From Datura wrightii (Eukaryota; Streptophyta; Magnoliopsida; Solanales; Solanaceae), in the NCBI GenBank assembly GCA_035772735.1, contig JASDFA010000008.1:4694501-4758500 (forward strand): 64,000 bases of DNA, given 5' to 3'. Below are positions 1 through 9,600 of this stretch, one piece after another (position 1 is the first letter of the stretch; each line of letters opens with the position of its first letter). The notes under the pieces were generated by a model. It saw only the letters and a list, made by a program, of their open reading frames with translations, was not told the origin of the DNA and did no database searches. A program made the position numbers and the translations under genes.

Positions 1-2621
1 TCAGTATAATATGTACCAAATATGTAAGGTAGTAATGGAAAGCTGAATAAATGCCGATAAAGAACTAAAAGTGAATAACAAGAAGGGGCAGAAATTAACC
101 TGTAAGCTTTCTTATCCATAACTTGCATCTAGTAAAACACTACATGTATATGAGCTAAGACTGTACAACTATACACTCATAAGCTATAACTAGCAGACAA
201 GAATACAAAAAAGAACCTAACCTGGCCCCCATAAACCTGGAAGGTACAACCAGCATAGAATAACCTGCCCAGGGCCCCCATAAGCCCTGGCGAGCACACT
301 CCAATCTATATACCCCTAACATGGTCAATATGAGTCAACAGGTAACTATCGCCAACCTATCTGTCCCTTGGCTCTGCAACTAAGCCCGCTGGGCTCCTAT
401 AGGTGTGTATGAGCCCGAAGGGCTCTTGTAACTGCACCTTGGGCACACAAGACTCAATGAGGGTTAGTGATGCTGATACAACAAAAAATAGAAGTCCACC
501 CATGGATGGACTGTAGTATGGCCCTTGGGCCTGAGTATAGTCCCTTGGGACAACATATAGCTCACTAGAGCAATCCATATAGCACCGAAGGTGATGATAC
601 AACTAGTAATCCTGAGGTTGGTCAATGAAAGGCTATCCTAGGTGGGGTCTATCCGAACTGGTATACTGCATCTTAATTTCAACCTAGCCACTCAAAAGGC
701 ATATCTAGCTCTTAAGGCCTAACGCGACCGCTACTTTCCCCTAGAATAATCTGCATAGCTGCTAACAGGCACACCCCCGTGTGCCTATATCTGATCAAAG
801 GATCCAGATAGTGATCATAATCTCTAATGGTCTAGACCAGATAGAGAGAGATCTAGAGTGGCCTAACAATACTCTGAATGTCATGCTAGGATAGTGATAG
901 CTCATAACAGGACCGTAAGGTCACAGACGATCAACTATTTAGTTTCTTTGCTTAAGACAACTGTAGGGCTGCCACTTAATCGGACATGCTCTTTAACAGT
1001 CAGCCCCTAACCTCCCCCAGACAGTTTACTATAATTCTTAGCCTGATGGTGATACTGTACTATTATAGTTTTAGTCCCTTAGATCTTAACTTGGTTTATT
1101 CAGGTTTCATATGTCTTCTCTGGCGATTCCTAACCTTGTAGGTAAGTTTACTTAGACCTAGCCATTTGCGGCGGCCTATAGCTGGGTATCTACAAGAGCA
1201 AGTTGGGGCATTGGCCATGCATCCAACTTCTAATAAGATTCCCTCCATAGGTTACCCACGAATTAGTCTGACTCGTATGACTGGGATGACTTCCTGGGCG
1301 ACCTGTATGTGAAGCGCTAAGTCGACTACAACTAATAGTCACTAGTAGTGGCTAACTACATAGAAGGTTTCCACTCATTTCACTTGGCAACCCTGGTGTC
1401 ACTAACTCTAGGGTAGGACCATCCTATTCAAATTCTAGCCCTGGAGGCATTAAGGTGCGCCAACGGCCTTTAGGCACGCTCTACTGTCTATATGGGCGTC
1501 AAATTGAAAGTTATATCGCCCGTCTGTGCCCTATGCTGTCTAACTTACTGAATCAGGCCCAACAACTTACCCTAAGATTCTAAGGCCTTGGCATGGCAGC
1601 AACACTTCAAAATCCTACTAATACAGTGAACAGAAGAACATAGGGCTTACTATGACGCTTCTAGTGTGGGTCATGCCTAACATACTCTTTCCCGACAAGG
1701 GATACTATAATCTATTCTCAACACATTTTCTAATAGCTAGCCACAAAATATATAAGCATTATCTACAAGCAATAGCTAATACGACACATAGGATCGTTAT
1801 CTATGTTGAAGAACATAAGTCGTACCATTATATGACGAGAATAAATTACCGAAGGAATAAGCCTTAATATACCTCGAATGCCGACTTTTATTCACTCAAA
1901 CTGTTTCCAGCCTGAAGCCAACAATTCCATTTGATTGCAGTCTCTACGCTGAGGAAACAAGGCTATTCTAATAGTAGGACTCGGTGAATAACAATATCCT
2001 TCAACCGGTTTGACTATTACTTCAACTTCATTTCATTCGGCCAAAAACTCACAATTTCTCGATAGTTTAGAAGGGAGAAATGCTTACCTCTTTCCTGTGG
2101 CCATTTAGAATCCAGTTTGAAGCAATTCTGACAACCTTTACTCGGTCGGGTTCCGGTGTACCGGGTGAAATTTCAAGAAATAACTTTGCAGAGATGCTCC
2201 CCGTAGGCCTAGAACTTGTTACCCGAAGATAATTTGCATTTTGACAGTGTTTGATAGCGTAATCTGATGAAAATTTGATATAAATTGTGTGTTTCCTCTA
2301 TTCTGGCCGAAGGGAGTATTGAAAAATGACTTGAATTGAACAAGGGGGGGGGGTTATATATAAGTGTAGGGCGGTGGCAGGGGGCGCCTCACACTGGCCA
2401 ATGCGCCAAGGAGGGTTCGCACCGCACCTCCCAGGACACTGGCATGCTAGCATGCCACGTTGCCCAGGGCACTGGGCATGCTGGCACGTCGCGCTGACCC
2501 TCGTGGCCTGGCCTTGCCCAACCCTGCTACCGAGGCTCTTCCCTCATGCATCAAGCTCTCATTACTCGTCATAAATCTACGCTCACGCCCATTAACCGCT
2601 AACATCTTATGGGGTGTAAAA
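1..2621 (-). repeat. Truncated LTR of a Ty3/gypsy (Tekay-like) element
   Basis: The stretch around 190-350 resembles the inner part of the LTRs at 11323-13768 and 25721-27914 (the cccataagcc-ggaaggt and acacaatctatataccccta blocks). The right end, ggggtgtaaaa near 2611-2621, matches the ggggtgtaaca LTR terminus of those copies. On the minus strand the order is LTR start, GC-rich block, TATA box, R/U5. No polypurine tract follows the right edge, so this is either a solo LTR or the 5' LTR of a minus-strand element lying to the left; roughly its last 0.8 kb is outside the window. Small open frames here are not credible genes. Confidence 0.6.
2343..2560 (-). promoter_or_regulatory. U3 promoter region: TATA box plus GC-rich block
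   Basis: On the minus strand a GC-rich stretch (2371-2560, with cacgttgcc, ggcacgtcg and tggcatgc repeats) leads directly into a TATA-like CTTATATATAA at about 2354-2363, followed by a run of C (G on the plus strand, 2343-2353). The same order, GC block then TATA, recurs in the other LTRs of the window. Promoter role is inferred from position. Confidence 0.5.
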
Positions 2622-3098
2622 TTTTTGATCATGATTTTTGCAGATATGGTAGTTCTTGAAGCCCTGTTCACAATGAAAAAAGCGGCTCGTGATTCAGAAG
2701 CTCCTACGCCAAGTTATAAATTTTGCACCATAGACGGTCAAAGTTGAAAAGTTGCGAGAGGCAGAATTCGAGTCGACTCTTTTAAAAAAATAATCTTTAC
2801 AAACGCAAAGATCCTTTGGCCATGATTTTTTATGCATATTATAGTTTGGTGAGTTATCATTCCAATGGCATAAGTGGATCTTAATTTTGAGTTATTAATC
2901 TCCTACCACGAATGGCAAAGTGCGAGGGTCAGAATGATTGAAAATAAGTTACATAATACAAAAAGCATTCGATTACAAAACAAAAGAAAAAGGCATTCAA
3001 GGGAAATATGTCACGAGGATTATCACTACATCATGATAATGTTTAAAAAAAAATAGAACAAGAAAAAGAAAGAGAACATTCTTATGAAAAACAAAAGA
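2622..3098 (+). repeat. Degraded copies of a ~180-bp tandem repeat
   Basis: Two diverged units can be aligned by eye. The caagttataaattttgc / caaagttgaaaagttg segment near 2710 and the tgagttattaatct / ggcaaagtgcgagggtc segment near 2888 are about 178 bp apart. They match the better-preserved repeats at 38455-39160 in sequence and orientation. From 2960 to 3098 there is only A-rich sequence downstream of the mobile-domain pseudogene. Confidence 0.55.
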
Positions 3099-3458
3099 CT
3101 AAGGGAAAAGCTTATGGCTGAGGAATTGGTCACGACTTGTCTTAGCATCCTCCTTTAGCTTAGCTAGTTCTTTTATTTCTGTTTCCAACAATGGACTGAT
3201 TTTCTCGGTGGCGTGAATCTCATCTTCACTGTTGGTGATACTCTCTTGATTTTTGAACAATTTCTTCTGATGCTCCTCAATAAGTGAGAGGGTCTTTTTC
3301 TTCTTAGAAGTCCAGGCCTCTAGCTCGTTTTCATCTCTTGGAAGGACTTTTTGAAGCTCTCCCAAATGCTTGTCCACCTTGATTTTCTCCTCGTTTGCAG
3401 TATGAAGGCGTTGTTGTGCAGCAGAAAGAAACTCTTGATGAGAATCTCTAGTTATCTT
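3099..3458 (-). pseudogene. Plant mobile domain (PMD) gene, piece 4: C-terminal coiled coil
   Basis: This is the 3' end of the broken PMD gene. It encodes a strongly charged, heptad-rich segment (KVDKHLGELQKVL, then a long Lys/Glu/Leu-rich stretch) that looks like a coiled coil and ends at a stop at 3099. Upstream on the minus strand it continues in frame from piece 3 (9441-9600) once the 5.98-kb element 3459-9440 and one copy of the ATCTT duplication are removed; the junction reads STSQKI then TRDSHQEF. The C-terminal coiled coil after a mobile domain and low-complexity linker fits Solanaceae PMD proteins as I recall them. It cannot be expressed intact because three retrotransposons separate it from the start. 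Confidence 0.75.
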
Positions 3459-4362
3459 TGCTCGGTGCTTTGGTAGGGGTTAAAAATCGACACGCAAGTG
3501 CACGTGGTCAAACAAGTAATAAAGTGGCTAAGTAAGCCAAGTATCGATCCAAGGAGACTCTGGATAAGTAAAATTGCTTAAGTATACTATATTCTAGTTT
3601 ACTTCTAATTATGTTGACAACAATGTAACCAAAAGTTAAATAATTTTGTTTATAAACTATATACTAAAACTATTAACAAATATTTACTTGAATTGAAACT
3701 ATGGATAAGAGCATGCCAAGGTTAAGAACAAGTAATGAATTCGATAGTAATCATAATTCGGTTATTCTTCTCTTCATGTTGCTAGCCAAGAACATTAGCC
3801 TAGAGATTAAAACTCTCGTATTTAATCTCACTTTAGAATCATAAACCATTCGTCTACATTTCTGTGATCAAATGCTATTTATGACCTAGCAATACAATTC
3901 CGGTTCCTAAATTGACTAATACGGCTTTCAAGTATATTTCTATCAGGAAAGCACATCAAAACCCAATTTTCCCAAATCAAGTTAAGAACAATACCCTATT
4001 AATTCACAACTTTCCAATTTCTTGCTCTCTCGAGTGAAATTGGACTTTTTAGATGTACATTAATGTTTGCCACACACTAATGCAGTAAGAACAAGAATTA
4101 ATAGAACAACATGAAAGAAGAAGATGAAAAACCATATAATTCGCAATCAAAATTCAATACACATGTTCAAAACCTTAGCAAGGAAGAGAATTAGCCACTC
4201 ATTTGTGGATTGATCATCCTCAAATGAGTGTAAATCGTACGTACAATTGATTGAAAGAAGAAAGAAAGAGAGAAAAACCCTTAGCTTTTTCGTCCATCAA
4301 CTGCTCCTAACCCACGTCCTTGCTCCACCAAGTCTCCCCTCTGAAAAATAAACCTAAGTGTG

Positions 4363-4685
4363 CTATTTATATTAGTAGGAATCTTTCCCGGATTAACAAG
4401 CAACGTGTCACGGAGTGCATCGCGGAGCACGGCCTCCGTGACACGCTACGAACGCGGAGGCTCTCTGGAAAATCACCCGAAATCAGCCCAGGCAGCACCT
4501 TGCCGCGTTGGCAACGTGTCACGCTGCCTGGGCAGCGCGTTGCAGCCCCTTGGTCGCGGAGGCCACCTGCCGTGGCACGTTGCCAACATGCAGGTGGGCT
4601 GTTTTGAGCAGCCTGCCTGCCGTGGCACCTTGTCGACGCGCCGGTGGGCTGTTTTGTGCCTCTTCCTTGCCGACGTTCGCGTGTT
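4363..4685 (-). promoter_or_regulatory. U3 core: GC-rich palindromic block and TATA box (left LTR of element 1)
   Basis: On the minus strand the GC-rich block (about 4400-4685) runs into ATATAAATAG at 4363-4372, a good TATA box. The block includes a 42-bp palindrome at 4404-4445: arms CGTGTCACGGAG and CTCCGTGACACG, perfect over 12 bp, with an 18-bp spacer containing CATCGCGGAG. A further ACGTGTC (matching the ABRE consensus ACGTGKC) lies near 4514. A regulatory role is inferred from placement. Confidence 0.65.
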
Positions 4686-4866
4686 AATTCCGTTTCCAAG
4701 CTTCTACTTCACCAACTCATGGATTAGTTACTCAAACATCATCAAAACCTACAAAACAAAGGCTAATCATGTTGGTTAGCACATATCTCCATATTATATA
4801 AAATTACATGAAAATGTATACAATAACTTAGATAAACAAGACTAATTGAAGTAATAAAGAGTATCT

Positions 4867-4886
4867 CGGGCATATATTTTTGCCCG
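4867..4886 (-). repeat. Inverted repeat at the U3 start (left LTR of element 1)
   Basis: Arms CGGGCA and TGCCCG enclose an 8-nt AT loop, six bases inside the LTR terminus. The copy in the right LTR is at 9415-9434. Equivalent structures with the same loop length lie at the same position in elements 2 and 3. Confidence 0.7.
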
Positions 4887-4892
4887 TTATCA

Positions 4893-4905
4893 CAACCCCA
4901 CACTT
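4893..4905 (-). other. Polypurine tract of element 1
   Basis: On the minus strand AAGTGTGGGGTTG lies directly before the 3' LTR. This is the expected plus-strand primer position. Confidence 0.8.
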
Positions 4906-6809
4906 AAAGCCTTGTTCGTCCTCGAACAACCTTTTACATATCATGCAAATGGAGACTCCTACATAACTAATTTAGCAAGAGAATTCAAGTTACGGCTATA
5001 ATGATTACGTAAGATACAAGCTAAAAATAGAGCATGCCTGATTTGATCATTGAAATGAAGTACAACCATGTTAAGACTTCTTAACCTCAAGAATCGACTC
5101 TCACTTTTAGCAAACTCATGCAAATCATCTGATTAAGAAATCCCACATGAAATATATCCTTCTTTCAACATGTGCCCCTCACGGAAAGAGAGTTACCCAA
5201 TCACACGCAAAAACAATTTTTTACATCACAACATGTGTGGGTACATTAATAGAATTACGCTCACTCTCACAAAGAATTCACATGCATTATGTAATGACCC
5301 ATAAGCTTGCCCTTAGTGTTTTATTCCACTAATATAAGGATGTGTGAATGTAAGATCAAGTAGGACTTTTTAGGTTGTAATGTAACTCAGGTGCGGGTAG
5401 GTACTATTATGATCAGTAATAGTGACTATCTTTCCTAAGCGCTTTTAATACATCACGCCTTCATTACAAACTTCCCTTCCCTCACTTCACCTTTTTTCTC
5501 CTTTTAGTTTTTTTTTCCTCTTTTGTTCCCCCATTTCTTTCGACACTTTTAGCTTATTAGTAAGGAGTACTTAAGCAATATGTTTCATTCATTCCTTTTC
5601 TTACTCCCTACTAATAACCAACCATTTTCACACAAATGCACCTTTTTCCTTTTCTCAACTATTTACAACTTGCTATTTTTCCTTCTTTTCCATTCTTCTC
5701 ACTCCTTTACCCTTTCGGATTTTTCCTTTAAGCGCTTCGGAGTTTTGGTTCAATTTCAAGGCTCATGAAAGAAAAAGGATTAAGCTTATGTTGCAGCTGT
5801 CAAAGAATAGGCTCAAGGCTCAATGGGGTTAACTAGGATTAATTTTTCAAGGTAGGTATAATGAGGGATAAAAAGTTGGTTCATTCAAAGAAATGCCTAT
5901 ATCATTTCCTACAATTCACATCCTTCATTTCGTTTTATAAACACACCAGGCAAGTTCTAGACAATCCACAATAGCACGGAATACTCAAAAACCTTACACT
6001 TATGGCACATGCTCAAATCAAGACACAATCAGGAGACTCTTACTCAGCTAATCACAAGAATTCAGAATTAAGCTTCCATCATATTGAGTCAAATTCAAGA
6101 GCCTAAGTGTCTCAAACAAAGTTATACACTTGCATGCTTCATGCTGAACATACTTGCATCTTACAAACATTTATAGCACATAACAAGAACATCCAGCACC
6201 AATTAGTTATGGTTTCAAAACCCAAAACCTATCGACTAATTTTCCTCAAGACGGTCGTCATCCATCCATCGTCGGAAACAGTCCCTAGCTATGACTAAAA
6301 AAACTTTATATACAGACCAAGGAAAGAAAGAAAAAAGAAAAGAAAAATTTTTTATTCTCCGGTTCAAAGACCCCCCGTCGGAAAAGAACCGAAAAGAAAA
6401 ACCAACGGGTGATGAAGTCATGCTTAATCCACAAAAATTTTTCAAATTTTTCAAATTTTCTCACCAACTTTTGCACAAGCATTACATTCACCAAAATCGT
6501 TAAGCACAGAAAATTTTGAAATTTCCCTTGAAATTTCCCTCACCCCACACTTAAATCATGCTATGTCCTCATAGCATCAAATTAAAATTTACAAAGGGTG
6601 AGAAATACTCCCTGAGGCCTTTAGGCTTAGCTAACAGCATGCGTTTCTTCGACTTTGCACAAGTGGGTGGTCAACCCCACACTTTTTCTCTTCCAAGCTT
6701 GTTAGCTTCCTCCTCCACGGGTACTCAGACTTCCCCTCCATCTGTGCTTAACTTTCCACCAAAACAACACAAGATGAAAAATAAATAAAATAAACATAAA
6801 TTCAAGAAA
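4906..6809 (-). other. Long 3' noncoding region of element 1
   Basis: About 1.9 kb without a credible gene. Read on the minus strand it aligns by eye with 34457-36324 of element 2 at several landmarks: the segment with cgacgatggatggatgac, the motif near 6363-6410 matching ttttcttttcggttctttttc, the gtgtggggtgaggg segment, and the repeated pyrimidine/purine stretches near 5460-5770. The conservation between elements with different coding parts suggests a cis-acting or packaging role, which is inference. Confidence 0.65.
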
Positions 6810-7835
6810 TTAAAATGGTACCCATGGTACCCTTGGGTTGCCTCCCAAGCAACGCCTAATTTTACGTCGCGGCACGACGTACCAAGTTTCACCACTTTTC
6901 CTCCACCTTGAGGATATGAATCTCACCCCTAATTTCTTCTCTAATTTCCTCTTATGCTCCAGGGGTGGTGGTGAAAAATTGTAAGGACCAAACATTAGAT
7001 GTTGCCTTTTGCATTTATTGGTCCTTAAGTAAGCAAAGTCATTTTGTCTTTCTGAGTTAGCAAATTTCAAAATATATGGTGCTTGGTCCTCCTCTAGACA
7101 TTTCTCTACAAACTTGGAAGACTCTATTTCTATGTTGTCAACCAAATTTAATGTTGAAAAATGCGTAGAGTGTGGTCCAATACACCTAAACTCTGAAACT
7201 GCATTTTGCTTGACCTCCTTACTTGTATATACCTTCTCGACATCGACATCTATCTCACCATTAAAGTCGACTGGGGGATACGCTAACTCTTCTTCCAAGA
7301 ATGGATTTTCCATAAGTGTGAGCCAATCACGGGGACACTCAAGAGATTCGAATTGTTGGGCTTCATCCAAAAATTCACCCTTGTCGTCCTCTTGTAGTTC
7401 CTCTTGAATATCGGCCAAAACTGTTGTCTGTGATTTATCACATGCTTCAGCTTCAGCGATCATCTCCGTGAATTTGATGGTCATCCTTTCTAGAGCCTCT
7501 GCATTCTCTTCTTGCTGATTTCTCAATACTGCCATCGCCTCCTTCATTGCTTTTGATTGCTCCAAGAGTTGTTTCAACATGTCTTCTATTCGAGCTTGGC
7601 GTCCCAAGTCCTCATTTTCAGCATGCCTATATTCAGAAAAAACAACAGAAGGATCATAGTAGGGGCTTGGGGGAGGGGAATATGCCTTTGGACAATCACC
7701 TCAATGGCCATATTGACACCCACATATATTGCACGTATTACAGTTTTGCCACAAGTGGGGTCCTCCACAGTTCAGACAAGATTCACTAAAATATGAGTAT
7801 CCACCATTGAAACCATTTATATTCCACGATGTCAT
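6810..7835 (-). pseudogene. Gag-like protein with zinc knuckle, non-autonomous element 1 (one in-frame stop)
   Basis: Reading from an ATG at 7833-7835, 342 codons stay open to the stop at 6810 except for a TGA at 7701-7703 (codon 45). The N-terminus has a cysteine/histidine cluster (CLNCGGPHLWQNC, then CNICG and GH) resembling a zinc knuckle, with the TGA right after it. The middle is a coiled-coil-like region (about residues 75-150), then an acidic stretch. The last ~25 residues (WYVVPRRKIRRCLGGNP) are encoded by the conserved two-hairpin RNA motif. No protease or polymerase motif is present. Similar short proteins occur in Solanaceae non-autonomous elements, but I cannot name a family. A nucleic-acid-binding role is inferred from the knuckle. 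Confidence 0.6.
6832..6880 (-). other. Conserved two-hairpin RNA motif (element 1 copy)
   Basis: On the minus strand hairpin A (6864-6880) has a 6-bp stem ACGTCG/CGACGT and loop TGCCG. After 14 nt, hairpin B (6832-6849) has a 6-bp stem CTTGGG/CCCAAG and loop AGGCAA. The same pair occurs in element 2 (34408-34456), and in element 3 (19779-19825) with compensatory changes in both stems. Here it lies inside the end of the gag-like frame. Confidence 0.65.
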
Positions 7836-7982
7836 GTCAATAAGGGTATACGAACAAGCAGAAAAATAAAATAAAATAAAGAAAAATTAAAACAAACACT
7901 AGACCAAGTTGTCAACACTAAAGAAAATAAAACAAAAATACAGTAAATTTATACTTAAAACAATTTCACCAATTGCCAAGTC

Positions 7983-8000
7983 TCCCCGGCAACGGCGCCA
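7983..8000 (-). other. Primer binding site, tRNA-Asp
   Basis: The minus strand reads TGGCGCCGTTGCCGGGGA, the complement of the 3' end of plant tRNA-Asp(GTC) as recalled. It lies 6 nt inside the 5' LTR. Athila/Tat-type elements use this primer. Confidence 0.85.
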
Positions 8001-8006
8001 AAAACT

Positions 8007-9440
8007 TGCTCGGTGCTTTGGTAGGGGTTAAAAACCGACACGCAAGTGCACGTGGTCAAACAAGTAATAAAGTGGCTAAGTAAGCCAAGTATCGATCCAA
8101 GGAGACTCTGGATAAGTAAAATTGCTTAAGTATACTATATTCTAGTTTACTTCTAATTATGTTGACAACAACGTAACCAAAAGTTAAATAATTTTGTTTA
8201 TAAACTATATACTAAAACTATTAACAAATATTTACTTGAATTGAAACTATGGATAAGAGCATGCCAAGGTTAAGAACAAGTAATGAATTCGATAGTAATC
8301 ATAATTCGGTTATTCTTCTCTTCATGTTGCTAGCCAAGAACATTAGCCTAGAGATTAAAACTCTCGTATTTAATCTCACTTTAGAATCATAAACCATCCG
8401 TCTACATTCCTGTGATCAAATGCTATTTATGACCTAGCAATACAATTCCGGTTCCTAAATTGACTAATACGACTTTCAAGTATATTTCTATCAGGAAAGC
8501 ACATCAAAACCCAATTTTCCCAAATCAAGTTAAGAACAATACCCTATTAATTCACAACTTTCCAATTTCTTGCTCTCTCGAGTGAAATTGGACTTTTTAG
8601 ATGTACATTAATGTTGGCCACACACTAATGCAGTAAGAAAAAGAATTAATAGAACAACATGAAAGAAGAAGATGAAAAACCATATAATTCGCAATCAAAA
8701 TTCAATACACATGTTCAAAACCTTAGCAAGGAAGAGAATTAGCCACTCATTTGTGGATTGATCATCCTCAAATGAGTGTAAATCATACGTACAATTGATT
8801 GAAAGAAGAAAGAAAGAGAGAAAAACCCTTAGCTTTTTCGTCCCTCAACTGCTCCTAACCCACGTCCTTGCTCCACCAAGTCTCCCCTCTGAAAAATAAA
8901 CCTAAGTGTGCTATTTATATTAGTAGGAATCTTTCCCGGATTAACAAGCAACGTGTCACGGAGTGCATCGCGGAGCACGGCCTCCGTGACACGCTACGAA
9001 CGCGGAGGCTCTCTGGAAAATCACCCGAAATCGGCCCAGGCAGCACCTTGCCGCGTTGGCAACGTGTCACGCTGCCTGGGCAGCGCGTTGCAGCCCCTTG
9101 GTCGCGGAGGCCACCTGCCGTGGCACGTTGCCAACGCGCAGGTGGGCTGTTTTGAGCGGCCTGCCTGCCGTGGCACCTTGTCGACGCGCCGGTGGGCTGT
9201 TTTGTGCCTCTTCCTTGCCGACGTTCGCGTGTTAATTTTGTTTCCAAGCTTCTACTTCACCAACTCATGGATTAGTTACTCTAACATCATCAAAACCTAC
9301 AAAACAAAGGCTAATCATGTTGGTTAGCACATATCTCCACATTATATAAAATTACATGAAAATGTATACAATAACTTAGATAAATAAGACTAATTGAAGT
9401 AATAAAGAGTATCTCGGGCATATATTTTTGCCCGTTATTA
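8007..9440 (-). repeat. 5' LTR of element 1
   Basis: Partner of 3459-4892, same length, with only scattered substitutions (for example the terminal CA has become TA at 9439-9440). TATA box at 8911-8920, GC block about 8948-9233, 42-bp palindrome at 8952-8993, terminal inverted repeat at 9415-9434. Confidence 0.93.
8952..8993 (-). repeat. 42-bp palindromic module (right LTR of element 1)
   Basis: Perfect 12-bp arms CGTGTCACGGAG / CTCCGTGACACG around an 18-bp GC-rich spacer, 32 bp from the TATA box. Same as the copy at 4404-4445. Confidence 0.8.
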
Positions 9441-9600
9441 ATCTTCTGAGAGGTAGACAACCTCACAGTATCATAATCTCCGCGCTTCTTGAAAAAATCT
9501 TCAAGTAGAACCTCTAGAGGAGAAAGATCGATGATGTTGACCTCCTGAATCCCTTTAAGAATCAAGTCAACCCCTTTCTCTAACTCTTTGAGGCTTTATG
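9441..9600 (-). pseudogene. PMD gene, piece 3 (linker to coiled coil)
   Basis: A 160-bp remnant between two retrotransposons. On the minus strand it encodes SLKELEKGVDLILKG, then a segment ending RLSTSQKI, in frame with piece 2 across the TTATG duplication and with piece 4 across the ATCTT duplication. The first codon at the left-hand junction is TAA, formed from the target sequence itself, so the gene probably already carried a stop before the gypsy insertion. Confidence 0.75.

Larger units (their letters stand above)
3459..4892 (-). repeat. 3' LTR of element 1
   Basis: Begins tgctcggtgc and ends cccgttatca on the plus strand, so it is bounded by TG and CA. It is the partner of 8007-9440. 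U3 contains the terminal inverted repeat (4867-4886), the GC-rich block and the 42-bp palindrome. The 139-residue open frame across 4360-4779 is duplicated in the other LTR and is only a product of the GC-rich block. Confidence 0.93.
3459..9440 (-). mobile_element. Non-autonomous LTR retrotransposon (element 1), complete, tRNA-Asp primed
   Basis: Two LTRs of equal length (3459-4892 and 8007-9440, 1434 bp each) differ at only a few dozen positions or fewer by eye, so the insertion is fairly recent. The flanking 5-bp duplication is ATCTT (3454-3458 and 9441-9445). On the minus strand the order is 5' LTR, tRNA-Asp primer site (7983-8000), a gag-like frame with a CCHC-type knuckle, a two-hairpin RNA motif, about 1.9 kb of noncoding sequence, polypurine tract (4893-4905), 3' LTR. 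There is no protease, reverse transcriptase or integrase, so it must depend on proteins from elsewhere. It shares primer site, tract type and most of its 3' region with element 2 (30204-37940). It sits inside the PMD pseudogene. Confidence 0.92.

Noticed and set aside
4320..4779. Overlapping open frames of 95, 139 and 110 residues, repeated at 8868-9327
   Set aside because: They lie in the GC-rich U3 block of element 1 LTRs, overlap each other on both strands and have no protein-like features.
6558..6788. 76-residue frame on the plus strand in element 1
   Set aside because: Opposite to the element and within the conserved noncoding 3' region; no homologous frame in element 2.
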